Assembly (NCBI GenBank): GCA_900547155.1
Contig: URFH01000014.1
Span: 1 to 57,552 of the forward strand
Length of the DNA stretch: 57,552 bases
Direction of reading: 5' to 3'
From: an uncultured bacterium
Lineage (GTDB): Bacteria; Cyanobacteriota; Vampirovibrionia; Gastranaerophilales; Gastranaerophilaceae
In this document: in pieces, positions 10,393-19,294 of the stretch
Numbering within the stretch: the first letter of the stretch is position 1
How the letters are laid out: every line of letters starts with the position of its first letter
Notes under the pieces: model-generated
The model's database searches: none
What the model was told of the DNA's origin: nothing
What the model saw: only the letters and a program-made list of their open reading frames with translations
Made by a program: the position numbers and the translations under genes

Positions 10393-10530
10393 GCAAGAAT
10401 GGAGGGGTTTTCCCTACGGGCAGGCCCTCACCGGCCCTGCGGGCACCCTCTCCCATCGGAGAGGGGAATAATTAAGGGGAATTCATAGCTCCTCCATAGT
10501 CACTCCAAAGGAAAATCCCTCCATTCTTGC
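10393..10530 (-). repeat. Family C palindrome with nested family B unit, copy C1
   Basis: Arms 10393-10413 and 10510-10530 pair over 21 bases with a single G-T. Between them is a family B unit (CCCTCTCCCATCGGAGAGGG) and then the inverse of the family C core (CTCCTCCATAGTCACT). The same C-to-B junction recurs in C3, so this is a distinct composite subfamily. Confidence 0.8.
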
Positions 10531-10582
10531 TTTAAGAGCTTTTATATGGATTTGTCCGGCTGCCGGTGCAGGATATTGAAAA

Positions 10583-10665
10583 GTAAAAAGCGCGGAAATT
10601 TCTTTTTTCGACGCCTATGAGCAAAGCGAATCGAGCTAGAAAAAAGAAATTCCCGTGCTTTTTAC
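10583..10665 (+). repeat. Family A palindromic element, copy A2
   Basis: 27-base arms (10583-10609 and 10639-10665) pair at 25 positions; the exceptions are one G-T and one A-C. The core has GACGCCTATGAGC and GCGAATCGAG. It lies between the phosphoesterase and the receiver-GGDEF gene. Confidence 0.85.
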
Positions 10666-10718
10666 GCCTGCGCTATTCAACTGTTATTATAAAATTACTT
10701 TTGCGATAAAATAACAAT

Positions 10719-11936
10719 ATGAAACCCGAAAATTCCGTATTTTTTATTTCAAAAAGTGAAAAAGCAGCTGCGTTCGTCAGAGAAAAACTGCTGTTTTCCC
10801 GCGCTGCGGATAAATTTGTGCACATCGGGTACGAAAACTGTTATGAAAACGTAAAATTGCACACCCCGCAGGTGATTTTTTATGATATAAGGTTCAATCA
10901 GAGTGAATTTTTTGAGTTTTTGAAAAAAGTAAAAGCCACGCCCTCGCTGGATTGCAGCTCGGTTATTTTGATTTTTGAAAAGGTTGACGAGGAGCTTTTG
11001 TGTTCGGCTTTTGAGGCCGGAATCACTGATTTTTTGACTTTTTCGGCAACGGATTCGGAGTTTACGGTGCGCGTTTTGTGGGCTTTTCGGAAAAAAGGCA
11101 GCATTCAGGCAGCGCGCAAAAAAACGCAAATCCTTTCAAATTTGAATATTCTCGACAAAAAAACCGGAATTTACACAAAAAATTACACCTACACAATCCT
11201 TAAAGAAGAAAGCAAACGTTCCCCGGGCGCGCTGGCGGTTGTTGCGCCGGATGTGGCTTCGCGTGCCAAGCTTACGCCGGAAATCCTTGCAAAAACCGCA
11301 AAAAAATGCCTTAGAAAAACCGATATATTAGGTTTTTCAGGGGATTTCAAGCTTTATATCTGGTTTCCTGACACGAGTGCGGGGATTGTGGTTAAAATTC
11401 TCAAAAAAATCGAAAAAAAGCTCCCCGACGGCGTTTCTATCAGTGCGGGTATTTATCAGAGCAGCTCTTTTGACCAGATGGAAGAAAACGCCAACAAAGC
11501 GCTTTCTGACGCGCTTTTAAAAGAGAATTCGTTTGTAATTTATTCGCAAATCGCCGCCCGAAAGTCCGAAGAAACCGGCGAATCATACAAAAACTTCAAT
11601 TCTTTCAAGCAAAACTTCCTGAAAAAATACGAAAGCGAAGTTTCGCCTGTTTTTTACAGAACGCAGAAAATTATTGAAGAAAAGCTGTTTAAAACCAGCG
11701 TAAACCAAAAAATTGACGAAAACGAGAGCGTTTTTTCACTCACAAACGAAAATTGTAAGAGCACATTCCGCGTAACTTATCCCGCCTATGCTGCAATAAA
11801 TATTGATATAACGCATGATAACGGGTTTGAAACGCGCAGGCGCAAAACCAGTTTCGGGCTGAAAGAGCTCGATGGTGACAGGATAGGTGCGGTTTTGGAC
11901 GATTTTATAAAAGAATTCCAGACGCTTTCAAAATGA
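10719..11936 (+). CDS. Degenerate receiver-GGDEF protein
   Basis: This 405-residue protein has an N-terminal receiver-like domain (about 1-125) with a plausible phospho-acceptor in VIFYDIRF, but the conserved Lys region reads ITDFLTFSATD without the usual Lys. A GGDEF-like fold follows (about 140-275), beginning KKTGIYTKN and carrying FSGDFKLY where GG[D/E]EF would be. It is therefore unlikely to make cyclic di-GMP. The last 100 residues are unassigned. It may be a signalling scaffold or sensor. The start lacks a ribosome site; TAAAAT lies about 10 bases upstream, suggesting a near-leaderless mRNA. Its stop abuts the stop of the convergent next gene. Confidence 0.75.
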   Translation: MKPENSVFFISKSEKAAAFVREKLLFSRAADKFVHIGYENCYENVKLHTPQVIFYDIRFNQSEFFEFLKKVKATPSLDCSSVILIFEKVDEELLCSAFEAGITDFLTFSATDSEFTVRVLWAFRKKGSIQAARKKTQILSNLNILDKKTGIYTKNYTYTILKEESKRSPGALAVVAPDVASRAKLTPEILAKTAKKCLRKTDILGFSGDFKLYIWFPDTSAGIVVKILKKIEKKLPDGVSISAGIYQSSSFDQMEENANKALSDALLKENSFVIYSQIAARKSEETGESYKNFNSFKQNFLKKYESEVSPVFYRTQKIIEEKLFKTSVNQKIDENESVFSLTNENCKSTFRVTYPAYAAINIDITHDNGFETRRRKTSFGLKELDGDRIGAVLDDFIKEFQTLSK

Positions 11937-12296
11937 TTATCTTATAATCTGTTTAATTCTTTGTCCTGCTTCGTTGTAAAAGTCCATGTACCAGTTGAAA
12001 ATGCCTTTCAATCCGTTGTACAAGGTTTTTTCTTTTGTTTTTACGCCCTTTGCGCCGACTTTATAATAGTGCCTTGCTCCGATTTCGGGGTCATTTTCAA
12101 TGCTGAACGCCGGTTTTCCGTCTTTGAACTCTACAAATCTGTATCTGCCGTCATTGTATTTTGTGAGCTCGGAAACTGATTCTCCTTGAGGATTCTTTTT
12201 AATCAAGACCTCGGAACGTTTCAATTTTTTCATGTAAGTTTCTGATACGCCGGGGATTTTTTTAACAAGTTGGGCATTTTTGAGAGAGGTGCTCAT
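11937..12296 (-). CDS. Small protein of unknown function
   Basis: I do not recognise this 119-residue protein. It has no signal peptide or membrane segment and is basic and soluble-looking. The middle has repeating aromatic/charged strands (KYNDGRYRFVEFKDGKPAFS, then ARHYYKVGAKG) that resemble short beta-hairpin repeats, and it ends NEAGQRIKQIIR. A GGAAG site precedes the ATG. It is convergent with the receiver-GGDEF gene, with no bases between the stops. Confidence 0.65.
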   Translation of the reverse strand: MSTSLKNAQLVKKIPGVSETYMKKLKRSEVLIKKNPQGESVSELTKYNDGRYRFVEFKDGKPAFSIENDPEIGARHYYKVGAKGVKTKEKTLYNGLKGIFNWYMDFYNEAGQRIKQIIR

Positions 12297-12363
12297 TTTT
12301 TCTTCCTTATTTTGTAAATTTTACTCTTACAAAACATGAAAATAAAAAAAATTGCTATTTTAA

Positions 12364-12553
12364 TATAGGGCGGAAGTCGGGTTTGGTCTTAACGCGGACT
12401 TTCAAGACAAACAACCACTACAATCATGCCAGAGTCGAACCCATCTTCCGCCCTGCTGATTTTTCTGATAAAACTATCCACCGTGTGACGGGGCTGTGCC
12501 CCTAAACAACCACTATAGTCGTGCCAAAGTCGCACCCGACTCCCGCCCTATAT
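12364..12553. repeat. Family D nested inverted repeat
   Basis: An outer pair, ATAGGGCGGAAGTCGGG (from 12364) and CCCGACTCCCGCCCTAT (to about 12552), encloses an inner closing arm CTTCCGCCCT (about 12445-12454). GGGGCTGTGCCCC near 12490-12502 is a further small hairpin. A related copy is at 43733-43812. There is no coding potential. Confidence 0.7.
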
Positions 12554-12560
12554 AAAAAAA

Positions 12561-13352
12561 TCAAAACCAGTCGCACTTACCGTCTTTGCAGAAGGCTTTT
12601 TCGAGGTCAGCCATGATACTTTTGTGTGTCATTTCAAAAGTTATGGGCGTGATGGAGATTTTGTTCATGCGAAGCGCATTTATGTCGGTTCCGTCGTTTT
12701 CGTCGTATTCGATTAACTCGCCTGCAAGCCAGTAATAAACTTTTCCGCGCGGGTCAACGCGTTTTTCGTAATTGCTGGTGAACATCCTTGTTCCGAGCTT
12801 TGTGATTGCAACACCGGCAATGTCCTCAGCGCCTAATGACGGGAAATTTATGTTTAAAATGCTCTTTTGCGGGAAGTTTATTTCTTTAATCTTTGGCAAA
12901 AATTTACACATAAACTCGGCAGCAAATTTAAAATCCTCAAGCTCTGAATGCAGCCCCGCAAGCGAGGTTGCAATTGCCGGATAACCGAGCATAGCGCCCT
13001 CAAGAGCGCAGCTGACCGTTCCTGAATAAAGAATATCCGCACCGAGGTTCGGGCCATGGTTTATGCCTGATAAAACCAGATCCGGCTTTTCATCCTCGCT
13101 CAAAATCGCACTCAAACCAATTTTTACACAGTCACCGGGCGTGCCTGTCGTAACCCAGTTGCGTTTTGCACCGAATTTTGGCTCCAATTCTTCCACCCTC
13201 AAAGGCGTATGGAGGGTTAATGAATGCCCCGCAGCGCTTCTTTCGCGGTCAGGGGCTATTACATAAACATCGTGTTCCTGACTTAGTGCTTCTGTCAGCG
13301 CTCTAATGCCGTTTGCAACTATGCCGTCATCGTTTGAGATTAATATTTTCAT
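12561..13352 (-). CDS. surE: 5'/3'-nucleotidase SurE
   Basis: SurE is a metal-dependent nucleoside monophosphate phosphatase linked to survival in stationary phase. The 263-residue product has the family metal site SNDDG (about residues 6-10), PDRERSAAGHS (about 35-45) and SGINHGPNLG (about 93-102). An AGGAG site precedes the ATG. It lies 53 bases after pyrG on the same strand and may be co-transcribed with it. Confidence 0.95.
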   Translation of the reverse strand: MKILISNDDGIVANGIRALTEALSQEHDVYVIAPDRERSAAGHSLTLHTPLRVEELEPKFGAKRNWVTTGTPGDCVKIGLSAILSEDEKPDLVLSGINHGPNLGADILYSGTVSCALEGAMLGYPAIATSLAGLHSELEDFKFAAEFMCKFLPKIKEINFPQKSILNINFPSLGAEDIAGVAITKLGTRMFTSNYEKRVDPRGKVYYWLAGELIEYDENDGTDINALRMNKISITPITFEMTHKSIMADLEKAFCKDGKCDWF

Positions 13353-13405
13353 TACTGCTCCTGATTCATTTGCGGGACATAAAAAGCATGCCCTAATCTG
13401 ACAAA

Positions 13406-15025
13406 CTATTTCGCTTTTTTCATTTTATTACTATTTATTGCATTAATTAATCCTGCAAATAAAGGATGTGAATGTTCGGGGCGGGATTTGAACTCCGGAT
13501 GGAACTGCGAAGCCACGAACCAGTCGTTTTTCGGGTATTCAACGATTTCACACAGCATTCCGTCCGGCGAAAGCCCCGAAAATACAAGCCCTGCGTCTTC
13601 AATTTGCTTTTTGTACTCGTTGTTGACCTCGTATCTGTGGCGGTGGCGTTCGTAAATAACGTCGGATTTGTAGGCTTTTTGGGCTTTTGAGCCTTTTTTC
13701 AGCCTGCATTCGTACTGGCCGAGCCTCATTGTGCCGCCGAGCCCTTCGATGTTCTTTTGCTCCAGCATAATGTCAATTACGGGGTAATTTGTTCCTTCGT
13801 CGAATTCCGTGCTGTTTGCGTCTTTTAAACCGGCAACATTTCTCGCAAATTCAATAACCGCGCACTGCATGCCCAAACAAAGCCCCAAAAACGGCACATT
13901 GTTTTCACGCGCGTAGCGGATAACGTTCAATTTGCCCTCAATCCCCCTTACGCCGAATCCGCCCGGTACGACAAGCCCGTCAACGTCTTGCATCGCCTCT
14001 TTTGCCTTTTCATAATCCACACATTCTTCCGACGCAATCCATTTTATGTCGATTTGTGCATTATGCAGATATCCCGCGTGTTTTAAGGATTCCACAACCG
14101 AAATATAAGCGTCCGAAAGCTTTGTGTACTTTCCGGCGATTGCGATTCTGAAAGTTTTTGTGGGATTTTTGATGTTTTCAACGAGTTTTATCCACGAATC
14201 GAGATTCGGCTTTTTATCAAGCAGCTGTAAGCGTTTTAGCGCAACCTGCGCAATGCCCTGCGCCTCCAGCGCTAGCGGAACCTCGTAAATCGACTTCATA
14301 TCCTTGCATTCAATAACCGCTTCAGGGTCAACCGAGCAGAAAAGCGCAAGTTTTTCTTTTTCTTTTTTGGGAATAGGTTTTGATGTGCGGCAAACAAGGA
14401 TTTCCGGCTGAATTCCGTAACTTCTCAAAACCGAAACGCTGTGCTGTGAGGGTTTTGTCTTTAGTTCTCCTGAGGTTCCCAAATAAGGTACCAAAGTGAC
14501 GTGAATTGAAATACTGTTCCCGTAACCAACGTCAGAGCGGAACTGGCGGATGGATTCAATGAACGGCAGGCTCTCAATGTCGCCGATTGTGCCGCCAACT
14601 TCGATTATAAGAAAATCAGGCTTAAACTGGCTGGCGGCTTTTTTGATTCTGGACTTGATTTCGTTTGTGATGTGCGGAATTGTCTGAACTGTTGCGCCAA
14701 GGTATTCGCCTTTGCGCTCTTTTTTGATAACGGTCTGGTAAATGCTGCCGGAGGTTACGTTGTTGATTTTTCCGAGGCTTGTGTCGGTGAATCTTTCGTA
14801 ATGGCCCAAATCAAGGTCAGTTTCTGCGCCGTCATCGGTTACGAAAACTTCGCCGTGCTGAAACGGGCTCATTGTGCCCGGGTCAACGTTTATGTAGGGA
14901 TCAAATTTCTGGATTACGACTGAAAATCCTCTTGATTTCAACAATCTTCCCAAAGACGCTGCAACAATCCCTTTTCCCAGTGACGAAACAACACCGCCGG
15001 TTATAAAAATATACTTTGTTGACAT
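13406..15025 (-). CDS. pyrG: CTP synthase
   Basis: This enzyme makes CTP from UTP, ATP and glutamine. The N-terminal synthase domain starts with [12 protein letters not shown]. The C-terminal class I glutamine amidotransferase has the catalytic Cys in [10 protein letters not shown] (near residue 375) and the His/Glu of [11 protein letters not shown]. The length of 539 residues is normal. I chose the ATG at 15025, which begins MSTKYIF; the longer frame would use a GTG four codons earlier. gatC lies upstream on the same strand after a hairpin terminator. Confidence 0.97.
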   Translation of the reverse strand: MSTKYIFITGGVVSSLGKGIVAASLGRLLKSRGFSVVIQKFDPYINVDPGTMSPFQHGEVFVTDDGAETDLDLGHYERFTDTSLGKINNVTSGSIYQTVIKKERKGEYLGATVQTIPHITNEIKSRIKKAASQFKPDFLIIEVGGTIGDIESLPFIESIRQFRSDVGYGNSISIHVTLVPYLGTSGELKTKPSQHSVSVLRSYGIQPEILVCRTSKPIPKKEKEKLALFCSVDPEAVIECKDMKSIYEVPLALEAQGIAQVALKRLQLLDKKPNLDSWIKLVENIKNPTKTFRIAIAGKYTKLSDAYISVVESLKHAGYLHNAQIDIKWIASEECVDYEKAKEAMQDVDGLVVPGGFGVRGIEGKLNVIRYARENNVPFLGLCLGMQCAVIEFARNVAGLKDANSTEFDEGTNYPVIDIMLEQKNIEGLGGTMRLGQYECRLKKGSKAQKAYKSDVIYERHRHRYEVNNEYKKQIEDAGLVFSGLSPDGMLCEIVEYPKNDWFVASQFHPEFKSRPEHSHPLFAGLINAINSNKMKKAK

Positions 15026-15106
15026 ATTCCAACTCACTTTCTGCCAGTTACGCTATTTAACTTATTTTCAACGAGCTTTTAAAGCTTTTTGACCGGCTTT
15101 GCCGGA

Positions 15107-15132
15107 GATTCCGAAACAAGTTCGGAATGACA
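15107..15132. repeat. Family E short palindrome
   Basis: ATTCCGAAACAAGTTCGGAA is a self-complementary hairpin between pyrG and gatC. Confidence 0.6.
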
Positions 15133-15184
15133 TTGATTTTTGAGGTTTTATCCGGCTTCGCCGCCCTGACCTTGCGATTATACT

Positions 15185-15209
15185 AAAAAATCGGCTGGTT
15201 AGCCGATTT
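15185..15209 (-). terminator. Terminator overlapping the gatC stop codon
   Basis: On the minus strand, AAATCGGCT (15209-15201) pairs perfectly with AGCCGATTT (15196-15188) and is followed by a T run. The stem encodes the last residues of GatC (Lys-Ile-Gly) and runs into its stop codon, so the gene end and the terminator share sequence. Confidence 0.8.
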
Positions 15210-15480
15210 TCGGGACCCTAAAAAATCCGTCTTCTTTCAACGGCGCATTCGCCATCAATTCTTCCCTGCTAAACTCATGAACGACTTCATCTTCTCTCAT
15301 CACGTTCACAATCGGGATTGCGTGTGACATGGGCTCTACGCCTTCTGTGTCGATTTCGTTCATTTGCTGGGCATATTCAAGAACATCGCCGAGTTGTTTG
15401 GAAAATTTTACTTTTTCCTCCTCGGTAAGCTCGAGCCTTGCCAGTTTAGCAACGTGTTCAACTTCCTTTATTGTAATCAT
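15199..15480 (-). CDS. gatC: Asp/Glu-tRNA amidotransferase subunit C
   Basis: GatC is the small scaffold subunit of GatCAB, which converts misacylated Glu-tRNA(Gln) or Asp-tRNA(Asn) to the correct aminoacyl-tRNA. The 93-residue product shows the family pattern: VEHVAKLARLELTEEE near the N-terminus, then GVEPMSHAIP and REDEV in the middle, and a C-terminal FFRVPKIG. A GGAG site lies about 10 bases before the ATG, and an extended -10 (TGGTAAAAT) ends at 15506. gatA and gatB are not in the window. Confidence 0.95.
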   Translation of the reverse strand: MITIKEVEHVAKLARLELTEEEKVKFSKQLGDVLEYAQQMNEIDTEGVEPMSHAIPIVNVMREDEVVHEFSREELMANAPLKEDGFFRVPKIG

Positions 15481-15569
15481 ACAAAAATTTCTCCTATATC
15501 AATATATTTTACCATGACAAGGGGAATTTTTTCATGAATATTACATAATCGTAAACAAACGCCGCAAAT

Positions 15570-15716
15570 TTAGAGCGTGGCGTAAGTAATGGCATACAAA
15601 GCAACAATCGCCACCGCGCTGAACAGAATCCAGCAGTTGATGACGGGGTGCTGGTTTGCAAATACGTCAACAAGGGTAAATTTTTTATCTTCCGCAGTTA
15701 TGTTGTCAATTTTCAT
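15570..15716 (-). CDS. 48-residue single-pass membrane protein
   Basis: This small frame encodes MKIDNITAEDKKFTLVDVFA followed by a short polar linker (NQHP) and one hydrophobic segment (INCWILFSAVAIVALYAITY), ending ATL. A charged N-terminus followed by one C-terminal helix suggests a tail-anchored membrane protein. A GGTG site is close to the ATG. It stands alone between gatC and element A3. I know no family for it. The clean amphipathic-then-hydrophobic design is the main support. Confidence 0.5.
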   Translation of the reverse strand: MKIDNITAEDKKFTLVDVFANQHPVINCWILFSAVAIVALYAITYATL

Positions 15717-15858
15717 AATTCACCATAACCTTTCTCATCTTGATTTTACAGTTGTGACGGGATTTTACATCACCCGTATTGCGTATTTTGGAGCAAAAAG
15801 TTCTCTGAAATCAAATCCATTATTTCAAGCCCCGTAAAACTCCCAAAAGACCCCCAAA

Positions 15859-15941
15859 GTAAAAAGCAAGGAATGTTTATTTTTCGACGCCTATGAGCGC
15901 AGCGAATCGAGCTGGAAAAATAAATATTCCTTGCTTTTTAC
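15859..15941 (+). repeat. Family A palindromic element, copy A3
   Basis: 27-base arms (15859-15885 and 15915-15941) pair at every position except one G-T. The core has GACGCCTATGAGCG and GCGAATCGAG. It lies 64 bases after the 3' end of the zinc-ribbon TonB-like gene. Confidence 0.9.
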
Positions 15942-16005
15942 GCCCCAAATACAAGCAAAATTTACAAAACACACACTATCTTCCGGCAAAAAGGCACAAA
16001 AAAGC

Positions 16006-16881
16006 TTAAATGAAGCTGACTTCAATACTTCCGTTATCAAATTTGAACCTCAGCTTGATTTTTTCACCTTTGTATGAGGCGGGCGGGGCGTTAAAGCGGG
16101 GAACGCGCATTAACATGTAATAAACCGCGTCATTGAGCGATTTGTTGTCGGATTGGTAGGTAAAATTGCGATTTGTGAGCTTTCCGCTCGAATCAACATT
16201 AAATTCCACCGCACAATCTCCCGAACCTTGAATTGACGGCACATTGAGGTTGTTAAAAAGCGCCATGCGCAGGGCTCCTTTATAATTTTCGAGCTCTTTT
16301 TTCTCCTGTGCGCTCAACTGCGGCGCGGTTTTTGCGGGTTTTTTCTGTACAGTGGAGGTTTTGGGCTTTGCTGCGGTATTTTTTGTTGAAACAGGTTTTT
16401 GCACAGCCTTTTGAACAGGCTTGTTTGCTGCTGTCGAAACAGGCTTTGAGGCAGGCGCTGTCTTTGTTTGCGGGGCATGCACATAAACCTGTTTTATGAC
16501 CTCAATTATGCGTTCTTGAACAGGTTCGGGCTCCTCGATTTTCTCCTCCTGAGCTTGTGGCGTGCTCCACAGGGTGTCAATCCGGGGAATCTCTTTTTTT
16601 ACGGGAACGGGCTTTTTGTCAGTGTTTTGGGGCATGGTTTTTACGGGAATCATCCATGGTATTGCCGCCAGAATCAATAAAAACACAAATATTGCGCCGG
16701 AAATCCTGTTTTCTAACGAAACACGTGAAAATCTGTTTTTTAACTCCGAAAAAAAGCTGTATTTGCCCGAATTCTTCTGTTTTTGCACCGGTTCGGCTAT
16801 TTTTTCAAAAGTATCGTTCCCGCAGTCGCAAAAATCAGGACGTTTTTCGTATATTTTTGAACAATCTGTGCATTTGAACAT
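16006..16881 (-). CDS. Zinc-ribbon, single-pass TonB-like protein
   Basis: The 291-residue protein starts with a four-Cys zinc ribbon (CTDC at residues 4-7, then CDC near 18-20). A transmembrane helix follows (about 63-80, IFVFLLILAAIPWMI), then a long Pro/Lys/Thr/Ala-rich stretch that could span the periplasm (about 85-195). The C-terminal domain (about 200-291) has the TonB/TolA-like phrase VEFNVDSSGKLTNRNF. TonB-type proteins transmit energy from inner to outer membrane. A cytoplasmic zinc ribbon on such a protein is unusual. It follows a second TonB-like gene by 2 bases. Confidence 0.65.
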   Translation of the reverse strand: MFKCTDCSKIYEKRPDFCDCGNDTFEKIAEPVQKQKNSGKYSFFSELKNRFSRVSLENRISGAIFVFLLILAAIPWMIPVKTMPQNTDKKPVPVKKEIPRIDTLWSTPQAQEEKIEEPEPVQERIIEVIKQVYVHAPQTKTAPASKPVSTAANKPVQKAVQKPVSTKNTAAKPKTSTVQKKPAKTAPQLSAQEKKELENYKGALRMALFNNLNVPSIQGSGDCAVEFNVDSSGKLTNRNFTYQSDNKSLNDAVYYMLMRVPRFNAPPASYKGEKIKLRFKFDNGSIEVSFI

Positions 16882-16883
16882 TT

Positions 16884-17633
16884 TTATTTTTTTACCTTTA
16901 CTTTTTCAACATCGGAATAATCTTCCGGACTGCTGTAACGTGAATCTGTGCTGACGGTGAATCCGCCTTTGAAGTTTGTAATGATTCTTTTTGTGCCGGC
17001 GGGAAATTCAAGAATAGCGTCATTCTGGTAGCCCGAAATTACGGTTTTTATCCTGTAAATGTCGCCGGGCTGGGCGTTTGTGGTTTCTGACCAGACTTTT
17101 ATGTTCGACACCCTGCGATTTTTGTCAACCGTGAATGAAAACATAAAAACCGTGCCGCGCGGCGAGTATATTTTTGAATCCTGCATAATCTGATTTTGCA
17201 AATCGCTGTGCCATTTGTTCCAGACTATGATTTCCTCTGCTTCGGTAAGCTGTTTTGCAGGTTTTGGCGTGGATTGAGCAGTTCTGGGGGCCGGTTGGAC
17301 ATTTTGAACTGCTTTTTGTGCCGGTTTTTGAATGGTTTTTTGAGATGTTGCAGTGCTTTGAGGCTTTGATGATTTTGTGGGGGCGGGCTCTTGCACCACA
17401 ACAATTTTTTCGACGATTTTTGTTTTTACGGGCTGTGTTTTTACGGTTTTTGTGCTTTGTGTGTTGACAGTCCGGATTTTCGGAGCAGGTGCAGGCTGAA
17501 AATCTCTTTGGACAACCTTTTCAGGCACGCTGTTGAACGTCCGCACCGTCAATTGCGGTTTAAAAATCGCCACACACGCCGTAACCAGCGTAATTAGCAG
17601 AACTATTAAAATTGTCCATGTAAATTTGTTCAT
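16884..17633 (-). CDS. Single-pass TonB/TolA-like envelope protein
   Basis: The 249-residue protein has an N-terminal membrane helix (about 7-25), a Lys/Pro/Gln/Thr-rich linker (about 40-125) and a C-terminal domain with FMFSFTVDKNRRVSNIKVWS, the same strand pattern as the neighbouring TonB-like gene. Its ATG overlaps the stop of the FHA-like gene by 4 bases. The two adjacent TonB-like proteins probably work with the FHA-like membrane protein and the VWA protein upstream. The ligand is unknown. Confidence 0.6.
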   Translation of the reverse strand: MNKFTWTILIVLLITLVTACVAIFKPQLTVRTFNSVPEKVVQRDFQPAPAPKIRTVNTQSTKTVKTQPVKTKIVEKIVVVQEPAPTKSSKPQSTATSQKTIQKPAQKAVQNVQPAPRTAQSTPKPAKQLTEAEEIIVWNKWHSDLQNQIMQDSKIYSPRGTVFMFSFTVDKNRRVSNIKVWSETTNAQPGDIYRIKTVISGYQNDAILEFPAGTKRIITNFKGGFTVSTDSRYSSPEDYSDVEKVKVKK

Positions 17634-19228
17634 ATTTTGTCAATTTTTGAAATAAGTTCGTCACTTGCCCAGATTTCGTATTTTGTGCTGCTCAGCATGT
17701 AAGTTTCTGCAATCAACAGCGCTGTGGGCACGAGCGCGGCAATAAGGCTCAGAAAAATACCCTGCAAATCACCGCCGATTTCGGTCATAAAGTAGGAGGT
17801 GTTCATCGAAAACTCAATGAAAATAATCGAAACGCCGATAATGAGCGAACGGGTTTTTTCAAAATCAAGTTTTCTGACGTTCTGGAGCCCGAAAATATCT
17901 ACGCCATGCGAGAGAAAGTTTCTGAATCCGTCGTTTTTGATTACCTCGGAGCCCTGAATTTTTCTTGTGCAAAGGAACGCGTTAACGAAAGCGAAAAATG
18001 CGAAAATAATGAGCATTGTCGCCAGAACCAGAAAAACAGGGCTGAATCTCAAGCCCGAAATCCTTATCCAGCCCGCGGCTTCCGGAAAACACATCGCAAG
18101 CGTATTCGACACGCCGTAAGCCAGAAAAGGCGCAGTTAAAATGCCCAGAATCGTTTCTCCGACGCCTTTTAGCTGGAGCGTGAAGAGTTTGTCCTTGATA
18201 TTCGTGAGTTTAACGGGGCTGAGGTTGTTTATGTATTTTTCAATCCAGAGCTGGTAGTCGTTGAGCACGTTTTCAAATTCTTCGTTGTATTCGTGCTTGT
18301 CGAGCGCAACAGAAAGCTCATGAGCGCCGTATTTGAAGTATCCGCAGCTTATTCCCAGCGTAACTGTCAAAGCGATGAAGAAAAGCGAAATAAAAACCGC
18401 AAAAACGATTTTTCCGCCGGGATTCATGTAATAAATCAGGTTTATTGCATAAAATGCAGCCATAAACACGCCCGAAATCACCAGCATGAATTTTTCAGCG
18501 AGGAGAGTTGCAGGCGTTGAAAAACTTTTGTTCTGGAAAAAGAGATAAACGCCCTGCTTCAAAACGAGCGCGATTCCGAAAGTTATAAGCGTGAAAAGCG
18601 CAAGTAGTTTGATATTTGTCGGTAGATTTATGTAATTTCCCGCTTCGGTCACGGGAAGTCCGGTCAAATAATTTGCCACCCCGAAAGAAGTCACAAGCGA
18701 GCTCAAAAACAGCGCAATATTAAGAAAAACCGACGCTTTGAAGTTCAAAGAAATGCGTTTTTTCAGGTCGTTGATTTTGTAGGCAATTTCTTTGGTGATT
18801 GCGATTCTATCCTTTTCGATTTGGGCTTTTTTATTTTCAATTTTTATGCGGGTTGCAGCGTTTACGTCGTTTCCGTAGAGCTCTTTTATGTCTTCTTCGG
18901 TAAATTCCTTTTGCCCGATGGCTGAAACTGACGGCGAAGAGGCGTTTTCAAGGATTTTTATCCCCAGAAATTCATCACTTCCGTCTATCATCAGCTTCAA
19001 ATTACCTTTTGCCTCGAGTTTTTCGCCCATTGGCTGTCCTTTGAAAAGGATTCCCGGGTTTTTGAAATTGTTGAGCAGAATTATTTTTCCGTCGTTGATT
19101 TGTGCGGTGAGCATAAAATCAAATCCGGTTTCCATCACAAAATCGCAATTTTGAGCCGAACCTATGGTGATGAATTCTTTTGATTCAAAGACTTTTTCTT
19201 TGTTTAAGGATTTTATTACTACGGTCAT
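17630..19228 (-). CDS. FHA-like domain fused to a multi-pass membrane protein
   Basis: The first 100 residues resemble an FHA fold (KEFITIGSAQNCDFV, then strands ending LGIKI), but the usual Arg/Ser/His phosphothreonine-binding residues are not evident. About residues 165-530 carry roughly eight hydrophobic segments, including FKASVFLNIALFLSSLV near 165 and IFLSLIAALVPTALLIAE near 500. The 532-residue protein is predicted to be in the inner membrane with a cytoplasmic sensor domain. It lies between a VWA gene and a TonB-like gene on the same strand. I know no named family for the combination. Confidence 0.6.
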   Translation of the reverse strand: MTVVIKSLNKEKVFESKEFITIGSAQNCDFVMETGFDFMLTAQINDGKIILLNNFKNPGILFKGQPMGEKLEAKGNLKLMIDGSDEFLGIKILENASSPSVSAIGQKEFTEEDIKELYGNDVNAATRIKIENKKAQIEKDRIAITKEIAYKINDLKKRISLNFKASVFLNIALFLSSLVTSFGVANYLTGLPVTEAGNYINLPTNIKLLALFTLITFGIALVLKQGVYLFFQNKSFSTPATLLAEKFMLVISGVFMAAFYAINLIYYMNPGGKIVFAVFISLFFIALTVTLGISCGYFKYGAHELSVALDKHEYNEEFENVLNDYQLWIEKYINNLSPVKLTNIKDKLFTLQLKGVGETILGILTAPFLAYGVSNTLAMCFPEAAGWIRISGLRFSPVFLVLATMLIIFAFFAFVNAFLCTRKIQGSEVIKNDGFRNFLSHGVDIFGLQNVRKLDFEKTRSLIIGVSIIFIEFSMNTSYFMTEIGGDLQGIFLSLIAALVPTALLIAETYMLSSTKYEIWASDELISKIDKI

Positions 19229-19294
19229 TTTTGCCTCTTTCTATTTTTCGCCTGAATCGGTTTTTAGCGTTTGAGCGAAGATATATGATGAAAT

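Noticed and set aside
12415..12455. GGGTTCGACTC on the minus strand, resembling a tRNA T-arm
   Set aside because: No anticodon or acceptor stem could be folded; the stretch is part of the family D palindrome.
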